The translations under genes were made by a program, and so were the position numbers. This document shows positions 1 to 9,467 of a stretch of 64,000 nucleotides of DNA, piece after piece; within the stretch, counting starts at the first letter, position 1; each line of letters begins with the position of its first letter. The notes beneath the pieces were generated by a model. It saw only the letters and a program-made list of their open reading frames with translations, did not search any database and had not been told where the DNA came from. Origin of the DNA: Epichloe hybrida (taxonomy: Eukaryota > Ascomycota > Sordariomycetes > Hypocreales > Clavicipitaceae); assembly GCA_019022495.1 (NCBI GenBank), contig JAFEKR010000019.1, positions 930,001-994,000 of the forward strand, read 5' to 3'.

Positions 1-2520
1 TAGGTACTAGCTACCTAGCACTAATATTATAAGTATAGCTCTAATTATATAACTAGATGTATTTATCTTTACTCTTAGCAAATAAAGTAGGTTAAAGTGC
101 ACTAAAATTAGTACCTCCTAGAACTTCTTCTAGAGTTCTTTAAACACTATAAGTTTACTAGGCTTTAGCTTAAACTTTACTAGTTAAATACCTTTTAGAT
201 AGTTTATTAGTAAGACTACTACCTTACTATACTATTTTATAAAGTATTAGTAAAACCTTATAAACCTAAGAAATAATTAAATATAAAACACACTATAAGG
301 TATTAGCTAGGTTATAATAGCTTTAACCTATAATAGTTTTATCTTAATGCCCTTTTTAGATATAATAAAACCTAGGAATTTCGCCTATATAATAGAAAAT
401 TAGCACTTTTTAAGGTTAATATAGAGGTCCGCGTCCTAAAGTCATTCTAGTACCCTTTTAATATACTCTGTGTGTCTTATAGGGTCACTACTATATATTA
501 GAATATTATTAAGGTAAATAATATAGAATTTATTTACAAGCCCCTTAAGAGCATTATTAATATATTCCTAAAAAGTAGCTAGCGCGTTCACTAACCTAAA
601 TAGTATTATAAGGTACTTAAAGTGCCTATAGTAGTAATAGAATACTATCTTTTACTTATGACCCTTATAAATATATAGCTAGTAGTATGCTTCTTAAAAA
701 TCTAGTAATATAAAAACTTTTACACTTACGAGTTAATTAAGGATTTTAGAGATTAATAGTAAGGGGGCCTTATTTTTAATAGTAATCCTATTAAGGCCCT
801 TATAATTTATATAAAGCCTTAATTTCCCTGATATTTTTAGAATAAATAAAAATAGGGCTCTAGCTAGGCTTATTAATCTTCTAATCTACCCTTTTTCCTA
901 CGTACTTACTAGTACTCCCTAAGCACCTCTAGCTCTTTTTTAGCTAGGTTATATATAGGTCCCTAGGGTAGCTATTTTCCCTCTTCTAATTTAATTGTAT
1001 AAGTGTAGCTACCTAATTCTAGGAGCTTACTAGCTAGATCCTTTAAAAATATATCTATAAATTTTATATACTTTTCTAGGATTTACTACTAGGGTATATT
1101 ACTATCTATCTCTTATATAAGCACTACTAACTCTTTGTAATACACTGCCTAGAGCGCTATTATACTTCTTAGTTTTTTCTTCCTTAATACATAAGTATAT
1201 TTTACTACTATTACTATAACTACACTATAACTTAGGTTATTACTTACTATGTTATTTATTAATGAATTTTTATTAGTATCCCTTTCTTATATCTCTAGGT
1301 TAACTACCTTAATCTTTAGTAATACTAGTAATAGTATAATAGAAAATTACTTTACTACCTTATATAGTTATTACTTACCTATAGTAAAAGTAATATAATT
1401 CTAGGTTATTAAAAACCTCTAGAAGCCTTACTTCTAGTCTATTACTATAGGTTTATACTCTAGGGTTTAGTTTATTTCTAAGAGTATTCCCTCTCCTATA
1501 TTAGTAACATAGTAGCTAACTTAGTAAACCTTTATATAGCCTATACTATCTCTTACCTTAACTAGTTTACATAAGATTCCTTAGTATAGGATCTTATCCT
1601 TACTTATACTTTCTAGTATTACCTTTACTTTCTCTATATTTTTCTAATCCTATTTTAATAATAATTTAGGGTAGATTATTAAATACTCCGCGCCTATATT
1701 AAATAGCGCTAGCACTACTAACTAGTAGTTATCTTACTATAAGGATACCTATATTCTTATTCTCTTATCTATAGGTTTTCCTATAGTAAGACTATTATCC
1801 TAGGCCTAAGCTAAATTAATTAGAGTCTTGTTTAAATCTAAGGTTTTATTACTACTATTCCTATACTTCTTAGTAATATACTTATTACTTTTATAAATTA
1901 AGTAGTTTACTATATTATACTTATTTACACTATATCTAAGGCTACTATATTTAAAGTACTTAAATAGTTTTTACCTTATACTAGGTTACTATAAGCTTTA
2001 CTATAAGTTATCTATAAGGGAGCTAGAGTATTATCTCTTATTATTCTTACTCTCCTTATCTTAGTTTTTATTATAATTATTTAATATAAATATTATTATA
2101 ACTTTAGCCTTTTAATCTTAACCTTATAAATAGCTCTAAGATATTAGAAACTCTTAGCTAACTATATACTTCCTTATAGTATTATTTAAGCTATTTAGAA
2201 AAGTTACTATCCTTAAGTATATAGGGATTTAGTTAGGTAATTTTACTTTTACCTTAGTTTAAAGTCTTAGAAAACATTAAAAAGACTAATTACTCTTTTA
2301 CCTTAGATTTAGTAGTATCCTAGTAGCTTTTAAGTACCTTATATCTTTATCTATTACTCTAGTGTTTAGCTAGGATATAAATCTATCCTAGGTATAAGCT
2401 AAGTAGTTAACTAACCTATTTACTATTATATAATATATTCACTATTACTTTATATTATTAGTGTTAAAAATAAAACCTATTTTTAGCCCTTTTCTAGTTA
2501 AAGACCCTTTTTATTACTAG
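1..2520 (-). mobile_element. RIP-degraded Ty3/Gypsy retrotransposon remnant (gag to reverse transcriptase)
   Basis: No open frame survives, but reading the minus strand through stops gives reverse-transcriptase sequence near 370-540. The recognisable part reads YLNNILIYS followed by DPIRHTEYIKRVLE, which corresponds to the YLDD catalytic block of Ty3/Gypsy RT with both aspartates changed to asparagine. Upstream on the minus strand (higher coordinates, about 1000-2450) are short lysine/asparagine-rich stretches compatible with protease and gag. The integrase would lie to the left of base 1, so the element is cut by the window edge. TAG, TAA and TTA/TAT words dominate, and the inferred changes are G-to-A and C-to-T transitions, as RIP produces. 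It cannot encode an active protein. The family call rests on the RT block only. Confidence 0.7.
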
Positions 2521-3275
2521 CTTACATTGCAAGCCTAACAGCTGCACTGCAGCTGTCAACGGTCGCGAGGGCAGCTATCAATGGCTGCGTCGTAGCTGTT
2601 AACAGCTGCGACTAACCGTGTGGATAACTAATTAGTTAATTGCATTATGGCTACAAGTGTAACCACAACCACGCCACTAGTAATTAGGTAAGCTAAGGTG
2701 ACGTAAGCTAGGGTGACGTAAGCAGGTTACCTTATATATAACTTACCCTATAGCTATCTTTAACAACAATTTTCTCTTTATCTAAAGGTCGTACAAAAGT
2801 TTTACATATAGCAAATTAAAGCTTAAAGATAAGGCTTTCTTTTTATGTAAGGTTATTTTTTAGACTAAAATTTAGTGCATACAGGTTACTAGCTAGTATG
2901 GTAGTGAGTTGATTTTTTGGGTTTTGCATACAAATGAATTTTGCGGAAAATCAAAAGTAGCCTATAAGACCCCGTTAGTAACCTAGATTCACTAATAAGG
3001 TTAGTAAGTCTATGAGAGAAAGAAGATCTTTTCAACTAGCTAGATAGCTAGTCCTCTTAACTAACAATAGCCGCATTGCCTGTATAACGTATCTAAAATC
3101 AATTCTATTACTCTATAAGATATTATAAAAGTAATTTAAATTAAATTCTATTAGTTAATAACTGCTATAACCTTCTGTTGCGTTGCGTTAATTAATTCAA
3201 CGTTGCAGCCCTATTGGTCCCTGACCGTAGAGCTTGCACCCGTACAGCTGTTGCCAGCTGGCAACTAGCTCCCTA
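2521..3275 (-). repeat. GC-richer patch at the 5' side of the Gypsy remnant, possible 5' LTR/leader
   Basis: Two islands of normal composition sit in otherwise AT-rich sequence: 2521-2720, with several CAGCTG words and two tandem copies of AGGTGACGTAAGCTA-like sequence near 2695-2723, and 3170-3275. On the minus strand the block would begin with TGTAGGGAGCTAG at 3275, compatible with an LTR starting TG. It lies directly 5' of the minus-strand Gypsy remnant. No second LTR is in the window, so the LTR interpretation is inference only. No coding potential was seen. Confidence 0.3.
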
Positions 3276-3888
3276 CATTTCAATAATTAGCTAAGTAGCT
3301 ACTAGTATATATTACCTTAGTTTAGTTATCCTAAAAGGTTCTTAGGTCTAGCTAGAATAGTACATTTAAATTTACTAGGTATACCTATAGATTCTTATAG
3401 GTATTACCTTTATATATAAGTACCTTATACTATATCTTAATAAAGCTTTATAATTATATATTTACTATAGATTTAGTATTAGGTAAGAAATCTAGGAATA
3501 AGGGAATTCTCTATATATTTATCTAAGGGGTAATTATAGGTTTTTTACCTAATCTAGCTAATTATAAGTTTACTTCTATTTCCTTAAGCTATACTTCTAT
3601 ATCTAAGATCTCCTTTCTTATATAAGGATTTTATAGCTTAGCTTATATAACCTTATATTACCTTTATAGCTTATCTAGGTTATTATTATTATTAGATTTA
3701 GTATTACTATATTAGTTAGGTAATGTTTACTATACTCTCTTATATTTTATAGTTAAGGTATTTTAGTTACTACCTAGGCGCTATAAAGTTAAGGCTTCCT
3801 TACTAGGTAATATAAGTGTATTTTAGGTAAATATTTTATAGCTTCTTTATATTTAAATCTAGCTAATAGTTTATTTTCCCTAAAGGAT
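3276..3888. other. AT-rich degraded DNA without recognisable gene
   Basis: More than 600 bases of TA-rich sequence with stops in all frames. The composition matches the RIP-degraded transposon DNA around it. I could not assign it to an element family. Confidence 0.6.
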
Positions 3889-4485
3889 TTAAAAGTTTAA
3901 CTTATTATAACTATAGTAAAAGAGATATAAATAAAGTAAAGGCTAAGGTTCTTAGTTATAGCTAAAAAGCTATTACTTAAGGGTAAGTATATAAAGGTTT
4001 TAAACTCTAACCTCCTATATCCCTTATAGGTAGTCCTTATCTAAACACCTTACTATATACACATAGCTATCTAGCAGCTACTTAGTTATTTGTATAACCT
4101 AAGGCTTATCTAAGGGCTCCGTTATGTAACTATCCTATCCGTAGCTCCCTAGCCTCCGTGCTCCTAACACTAAGTAGCTCTTTTTAATTAAGAATAATTA
4201 TATATTAGGGGGGTAGTATATTAGGAGCATAGAGGCTAGGGAGCTATAAATAGGATAGTTATATAATAAAGCCCTTAGATAAGCCTTAGCTTATATAAAT
4301 AACTAAGTAGCTACTAGATAGCTATATATATATAGTAAGGTATTTAAATAAGTACTACCTATAAGAGATATAGGAGGTTAGAGTTTAAGACCTTTATATA
4401 CTTACCCCTAAGTAGCTGCTCCCTAGCTATAACTAAGAACCTTAGCCCTTACTCCGTTTATATCTCTCCTACCACAGTCGTGACA
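3889..4485. repeat. Large imperfect inverted repeat (arms about 250 bp, spacer about 55 bp)
   Basis: The left arm (about 3900-4168) and right arm (about 4222-4480) are reverse complements over nearly their whole length. Examples are TAGCTCCCTAGCCTC at 4142-4156 against GAGGCTAGGGAGCTA at 4232-4246, and CTAACCTCCTATATC at 4007-4021 against GATATAGGAGGTTAG at 4367-4381. Mismatches between arms are overwhelmingly C/T or G/A, so the arms decayed independently by transition mutation after being identical. The right arm ends where composition returns to normal (about 4480). It could be a head-to-head pair of the same repeat or the ends of a short foldback element. Confidence 0.85.
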
Positions 4486-4988
4486 AGCGCGTACGATTAG
4501 TTATATTACCCGCTGCTAGGCAACATGTTTTTAGCCTAGTAGTTTGTCTTGAGTCTTTAGAACATGACAACGTCAGTCCTACAATGAAATACAAGCTCTT
4601 CTAAACGGGATCGCCAACAGCCTTTTATTCCGCTAGCTCACTCTTAGGCAGCAAATGGCACCACCGGCTTTGAAACAGACTTGGCAGTATTCAAAGCAAC
4701 AGCAATGGCACAAAAAATAAAATGCTTATTGGCGATGACTTCATTGTCGTCACGTTATTAGATTCATCGCAGTACAAGCGCTATTTTATTTCCTATATGT
4801 TTAAAAAATCTGCGATACCAATGCGAAGTACCGGTAACGTGCCATGACCGTTGATTCCAAATATATACAGAAGAAGAATTACCAAAAAAAACAAAGAATA
4901 TCCGGAAAAGTAAGCGATTTGACAATTGATGAGCTTAATCCGTCAAGATATCGGTTTGACTGGCCAGAATGGCGCTGCTGTGATACAA
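4486..4988. other. Intergenic, 3' of the HsbA gene
   Basis: Normal base composition resumes. It contains the presumed 3' UTR of the minus-strand HsbA gene. The ORF at 4844-5041 (+) is short, unlike any known protein, and overlaps the HsbA 3' end on the opposite strand, so it is not called. Confidence 0.6.
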
Positions 4989-5783
4989 CTAGGATCTCAG
5001 AAGAGCATTTTGGGTTGGGCAAGCTCTCTTCGTGGTGGTAACAGTGACAGGGGCCTTCTTGGTGCAGCAGTGGCTGCTGTCGATCTCGGTGACGGTGACA
5101 GTTGGCGCAGCAGGGCAAGTGTCAGTGTTGGTGCCAGGAGGAGTGGTGAGTGTTTGGGCAGGAGGAGTGGTGATTGTTGGGGCAGGAGGAGCGGTAGTTG
5201 GAGGAGCCTCGGTGGGAGCAGCAGAAGTAGGGGCCGCCGAAGAGGGGGCCGTCCCGGTATTCTTGCAGTTGGCAGGGCTGAAGGTATCCTCGGCCTCCTG
5301 GAGATCCTTGAGGAGACCAGCAACAATGCCCTGGGCGATACCCTGGGCAGCCTCGGGGACCTTGGAGACGACAGAGTCGATCAGGGCCTTGGAGGCGGTG
5401 TTGACGCCGCTGGCCTGGGTGAAGGTGGCCTCGCAGAGCCCGTTGGCAGCAATGGCATCTTTCTTGCTCTTGAGACTGGCCACGAGTGAATCGCCCTTTG
5501 ACTGGAGATCTTTGGCAGGCTCCTGAAGGCCAAGTGCCTCGGCCAACGACAAAGAGCTGCTGGGGTCAACCTTGGCCTTTCCATCCTTCAACGTCTGGAT
5601 CAACTTGTTTGATGAGGAGAGAAGACTGCTCGGGTCGCCAGAGAACCCCTTGACCGAGTTGTCCAGGCCAACGATGTCGGTGCCAGCAGCTGACATGGCA
5701 GCCTTGATGGTGGCGAGATCACGCTCATAGAGAGCGGCACCAAAGGCGGTAGAGGCCAATGTCGTTAGAATGAGGAATTTCAT
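4989..5783 (-). CDS. Secreted HsbA-family (hydrophobic surface-binding protein A) cell-surface protein
   Basis: Single-exon ORF of 264 residues starting at an ATG followed by a classic signal peptide (MKFLILTTLASTAFG, cleavage near residue 16). Residues about 20-170 are alanine/serine/leucine-rich amphipathic helices with the HsbA-type layout: a Y-ERDLATIKAAM opening, a repeated V..LD..VK/F segment, and two cysteines (LCEATF, ANCKN). A Thr/Pro/Ser/Ala-rich linker follows (about 175-220), likely O-glycosylated. A short Cys-containing tail has TDTCP, SHCCTKK and RACP. HsbA proteins bind hydrophobic surfaces and can recruit cutinase-like enzymes; related fungal proteins are cell-wall galactomannoproteins. 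That role is inferred from family. The tail lacks an obvious GPI-anchor signal. A TTTATAAA box lies about 155 bp upstream of the ATG. The gene is the first one inside the island, about 0.5 kb from the AT-rich block. Confidence 0.85.
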   Translation of the reverse strand: MKFLILTTLASTAFGAALYERDLATIKAAMSAAGTDIVGLDNSVKGFSGDPSSLLSSSNKLIQTLKDGKAKVDPSSSLSLAEALGLQEPAKDLQSKGDSLVASLKSKKDAIAANGLCEATFTQASGVNTASKALIDSVVSKVPEAAQGIAQGIVAGLLKDLQEAEDTFSPANCKNTGTAPSSAAPTSAAPTEAPPTTAPPAPTITTPPAQTLTTPPGTNTDTCPAAPTVTVTEIDSSHCCTKKAPVTVTTTKRACPTQNALLRS

Positions 5784-6681
5784 CTTGTGATTTTTACTAA
5801 ATGGGAGGAGAGGATTGAATAGGCTTCTGGTGTCTTCTTGCTGGAGATGAGAGAGGAGGAAGGGAAAGACAAGAGGCGATGATTATCCAAGCGTTCATCT
5901 TTCTCTCAAGTTGCTGACGGACCGTGACTGTCATTTTATAAAGGAAAACCCCCGTTGCCCAACGGGTCTGGTCTTGGGTAATTCACATGCCTCTTTTTTC
6001 ATGTGTTAAATTTTGCGTCTGATCTGAGGCTGACGACTTGGCGACGCTAAAGCACGGTCCTTGACCCCACGGTACCATAAATCCATGGTCCAGGCAGTGG
6101 TCAACTCCAGGTGGTGGCGTCCGCTATCTGTTTCGCATTGACTTGTAGGCAGGCCAATCAGATGCCGAGGCCAAGGTGCTATGATCTCAACAAGGATCGA
6201 TATTGGATTGTGGTCTTTGACGCTTACGAACGATCGTGTCTTGCCTCGGGCCCGATGGGACTTTCCATCTCGTGAAGCTCGTGAAGCTCTTAAAGAACTA
6301 TTTTAATGGCTTACCCGCCTCCCCTACACCCCACAGACCGACCAACCATGCATGACACCAGGAATTGTGATGTTGCCTTGTAATTACCCCGCAAAACGCA
6401 CGTTTCCCGTTTCCCAGTTCCCCATGATTTATTAGCTTCTTGGCGACTATTCCACAGCCACGTAAAGGTAACTACTTTTATTACATGTAGAAGTCCTCAG
6501 CACACAATCTCCGCGCTAAATCCATTTCTACGAATCGGATCCAATTCTCAGAAGCCATCAATTCTTCGAATGATCACTCCTCGTCATGGTTCCTCATGTA
6601 GGTGAGGTTTGCGATTGGACCAATTCAATGAAGGGGGGGGGGCTGAACTTGCTGAAGAAATCCCCTGCAGAAAATGCACTA
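5784..6681. other. Intergenic: HsbA promoter and upstream DNA
   Basis: About 0.9 kb with normal composition and no credible ORF. The first 160 bases hold the presumed HsbA 5' UTR and TATA box. A run of nine G is at 6632-6641. Nothing else was recognised. Confidence 0.6.
5934..5945 (-). promoter_or_regulatory. Putative TATA box of the HsbA gene
   Basis: The sequence ATTTTATAAAGG (TTTATAAA core, near-palindromic) lies about 155 bp upstream of the HsbA start codon at 5783, in a promoter region without competing ORFs. The spacing implies a 5' UTR of roughly 120 nt. The assignment rests on sequence match and position only. Confidence 0.4.
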
Positions 6682-6965
6682 CACTCTACCCCCTGAATTA
6701 TTTTACAAATTTACATGCCCCAGTTATTCGTTCCTCTCTAACAGCTGTGATTAGCTGTAAGTGCAATATAACTCCTTTATTATCTTAGAGAGAGAGGGAC
6801 TTACGCATGTATATACCGCCACAAAAGAATACACTTTTTTCCATGTAAATTACCAGTAATAGCATGTACTAGCCCCTGTCTCCTTTATTTCCTAGCTAAT
6901 TTCTGATTGGCTCCATTACCCCTGCTATGTAGATTTGCAAAATACGTAAATCAGGGGGTGTATTG
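6682..6965. mobile_element. 284-bp MITE-like element with imperfect terminal inverted repeats, flanked by TA
   Basis: The left end reads CACTCTACCCCCTGAATTA and continues to ATTTTACAAATTTACAT. The right end, reverse-complemented, reads CAATACACCCCCTGATTTA and continues to ATTTTGCAAATCTACAT. Both ends abut a TA dinucleotide (6680-6681 and 6966-6967), the target duplication typical of Tc1/mariner-type elements. The interior has no coding capacity. The same terminal motif recurs at 7929. Superfamily assignment is inferred from the TA target and TIR layout. Confidence 0.6.
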
Positions 6966-7926
6966 TACACAATGCTGACTGTCGGAGGCAACCAGGAGAA
7001 AAAAATGTTACCTCCTGGACGACCAATATGGTTGTATGATGAGTTCATGCTCCCTAGTACAAAGCACAATCGAGAAGCATCGCTGATGTTTGGCTTGGGC
7101 TTTTTATTGGCAGGGATAGTGGACATGTCCGCGCAATAAGCTGGGCAAAAGGGCCCAACGCCAACACCCGGTGGGTGTCCCATCTGCCCTCTCCCGTCCG
7201 TGACGGAGAGAGGAAGCCATCAAAAAAACCTTTCGGATCTTGGCCCACCAGAGGGGAGGGAGGCATCCGGGGATGGCCCAACCACTACAACGCTCATCCA
7301 GGACCATAACTTGCTTGGATTAACTTCGGAAACAGCAAAATTGCAGTGAAATGCAAGCGAGTATGACTCCATCTCACATACGCTCCAATGTAACCACACT
7401 TAACAAGGCCTCGGATCCTCAGGAAGGTCACGCAACGGCCCCACAATATATTCCTCCGGAACCGGGCAGCGCCTCCGATAGGTCCGACAATTGTGCGGGG
7501 CAACACCAGATCGTCCGGTCCATCGGAGCCCAGACAGCCGGATTCAATGCCCCGGCCAGAGATCCGTATCTGTTATTTTGATATTTCAGCAACGCGTTTC
7601 GGTGGTATCAAGCGAGGTTCTGAGCACTAAACTAAGACAAGGCTTCTACGACCACTGCCCCAAAGCTTGCAAAGTCGCCACGCTCGTATGAAAAAAAGTT
7701 TGCATCCCTTGAGGATAGTAGGCCTGTACCTAATACGTGAGCCACAAACAAGTAGCATTAGCGACCGGCGGTCCTCTACGCGTTACCTGTTCAATTAAAC
7801 CATCCACTATGCTACCAAAAAGCAACCATCTCTAGCCTGGAAATATGCCAAGAAAGAGTGCATGGTGTTGACCGATGTGCATCCATCCACTTCATATGAT
7901 GAAAAGCTATCTGGTGCACTGAAGAA
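6966..7926. other. Intergenic without a supported gene
   Basis: About 1 kb. Several overlapping 65-95 codon ORFs exist on both strands (around 6896-7581), but none has a recognisable domain, and they overlap each other and the MITE end. I see no gene here. Confidence 0.5.
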
Positions 7927-7965
7927 TACAATACACCCCCTGGATTATTTTACAATCATCATTAA
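7927..7965 (+). repeat. Solitary transposon terminus related to the MITE ends
   Basis: TA is followed by CAATACACCCCCTGGATTA and TTTTACAATC, matching both ends of the MITE at 6682-6965 and in the same orientation as its left end. I could not find the opposite terminus to the right, so this is either a solo end or the edge of an element whose other end has been lost. Confidence 0.5.
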
Positions 7966-8014
7966 CCACCCAAACTTCTTAGTACTGTTTCAGCTCCCTG
8001 CTTCCTAATGACTA

Positions 8015-9133
8015 CTAGCCTAAGAGACGCCGCGCTGCCCCTACCCCCCCGAGATCGCCGGCAAAATTGAGAGTGTTTGCCGCGTGAAATCGATGGCCAC
8101 GACTGCTCGATGACCCCTTTTTGCAGATCAATTCCGACTTCTTATCATTACGCTTCTTTGCCGTGCCTGAATTCGTAAACGATGTGCTTGGTGTAGTTGT
8201 TTCTTGCTTAGCATGGCTGGACTGATTGTTCTGTAGCAAGTTCAGATCCGACTCGGTCAAATCGAGACTCTGCTTTCCCTGCGGTAATCCTGTTGAAGGT
8301 AAGGACAGGTCATCAAGGTTCAATTCCAAAGATAATTGGTCAATAGCCGAGCATAACCTCTGGAAATGGGACGGAACCCATAACTCGTACAGATTTTCTA
8401 TAAAACAATACGACGTCCACTTTTCTTTGCCGTCTAGTTCGGTGAAGGCGAAATTGCGGATTAGATAGCGGTAGTACTTTGTGTTCTTTCCTGTTAGTAC
8501 GGGATAGTGGCCGTATATCCTCACAGATCCGTGGCCATGAGAGATAGAAAAGGCTTGTATATGTCGGTGGACCTTATCTTCGCGGTTAACTGCACGAAAG
8601 AGCGCAGTAATAGCCCGCACTGCTAAAGTCATGCTATGAGCATTCTGGCGATTAGCCACGTCTAGCGTAGCAGCGCCGCATTTTACCTCATACACTAGGA
8701 AGGGAAAGTACATATAGTAAGTTGCCATAAAAAGGGACTGGTCTCCATTGATAAAGTTGCCAATAAATGGTGATAGTTTGGCCAGCTGGAGGTCGTTAAA
8801 GGCCTCACGCCTAAAGCCAAGAGAGAAAGCTGGTTAGGGGCGGGTCCCTGTTAATGGCATCGAGTTATTCCACCCTTCGTTTACGATTTCAGTGAGGTGC
8901 CTGAGGCTCTCGAGACGCAGAGCAAGCGTTTCCGCAGAGGGGGCGATAAGTCGAGATATGTCCTAAAAAAAGTGAGCTGGTTAGGTCAGTCCAATCACAG
9001 GATCTGTCGGCTGTCTTACGGTGGCTGAGATGTGAGCTGTGCTTAGAGTGGGTGAAGGTTCATCAGCTGGCCAGCGCAAGATGTCAAGTCCCGCGGTATC
9101 TAGAGCATCCCCGATGCTTTTATCTGCTCTTCA
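8015..9133 (-). pseudogene. Broken DUF7924-type fungal gene (C-terminal portion)
   Basis: The longest open part is 8015-8728 (237 codons), but homology-like sequence continues in the same frame upstream. A segment from 8962 down to 8729 carries LIAPSAETLALRL, HLTEIVNEGWNNS and FRREAFNDLQLAKLSPF. It is preceded by a 57-nt GT-AG intron (8963-9019) and a further exon ending STAHISAT. The downstream part has the family's signature blocks: PFLVYEVKCGAATLDVANRQ, NAHSMTLAVRA, SISHGHGSVRIYGHYPV and TELDGKEKW. The frame is interrupted by a TAA at 8834-8836, at a position expected to be a glutamine codon (CAA/CAG to TAA is a CpA-to-TpA change, the RIP-preferred context). It is closed again by TGA at 9131-9133, and no upstream exon was found. 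A short C-terminal product from Met 8728 is possible. The domain is of unknown function and is common in accessory regions of fungal genomes. Confidence 0.7.
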
Positions 9134-9467
9134 AGCCCAAGACCGCGGCATTCCCAAAAGCCCCCCTTGCTCCTCTCCGCTTTCAAGGTGAAATACCATA
9201 TCCATCTATCGAAACTATATTCTCTCTCACTGCTGGAGTTATAAAAACTTGTGTAGATAGTCCCGCGACGAAGATGGGCCCGGGGGGCAGCGAGGAGGAA
9301 GGCTGCCGCAGGCGCAGCTCGCCGCAGGCAGCCCCTGAGACCGTGTCATAGTCACTAACAACTGTGCCATTCATATCTTTGCGGAACTTGGAAAACCTGG
9401 TAATTTAAAGATGCGTCCCAAGAACTTGAACATGGGCTAAACGATATCATCACTTCCCCTGTACATC
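9134..9467. other. Short intergenic stretch between the DUF7924 remnant and the toxin-like gene
   Basis: No convincing ORF. It contains a GC-rich run at 9270-9300. It may hold undetected 5' exon debris of the DUF7924 pseudogene, and the true 3' end of the neighbouring minus-strand gene if its last possible intron (GTAAGC at about 9512 to CAG at about 9468) is used. Confidence 0.4.

Noticed and set aside
4926..5526. Plus-strand ORFs of 164-187 codons opposite the HsbA gene
   Set aside because: Gly/Ser/Val-rich antisense shadows of the Thr/Pro-rich linker; the minus-strand frame has a signal peptide and domain.
6896..7691. Cluster of 65-95 codon ORFs near the MITE
   Set aside because: Overlap one another and the transposon end on both strands; no recognisable protein.
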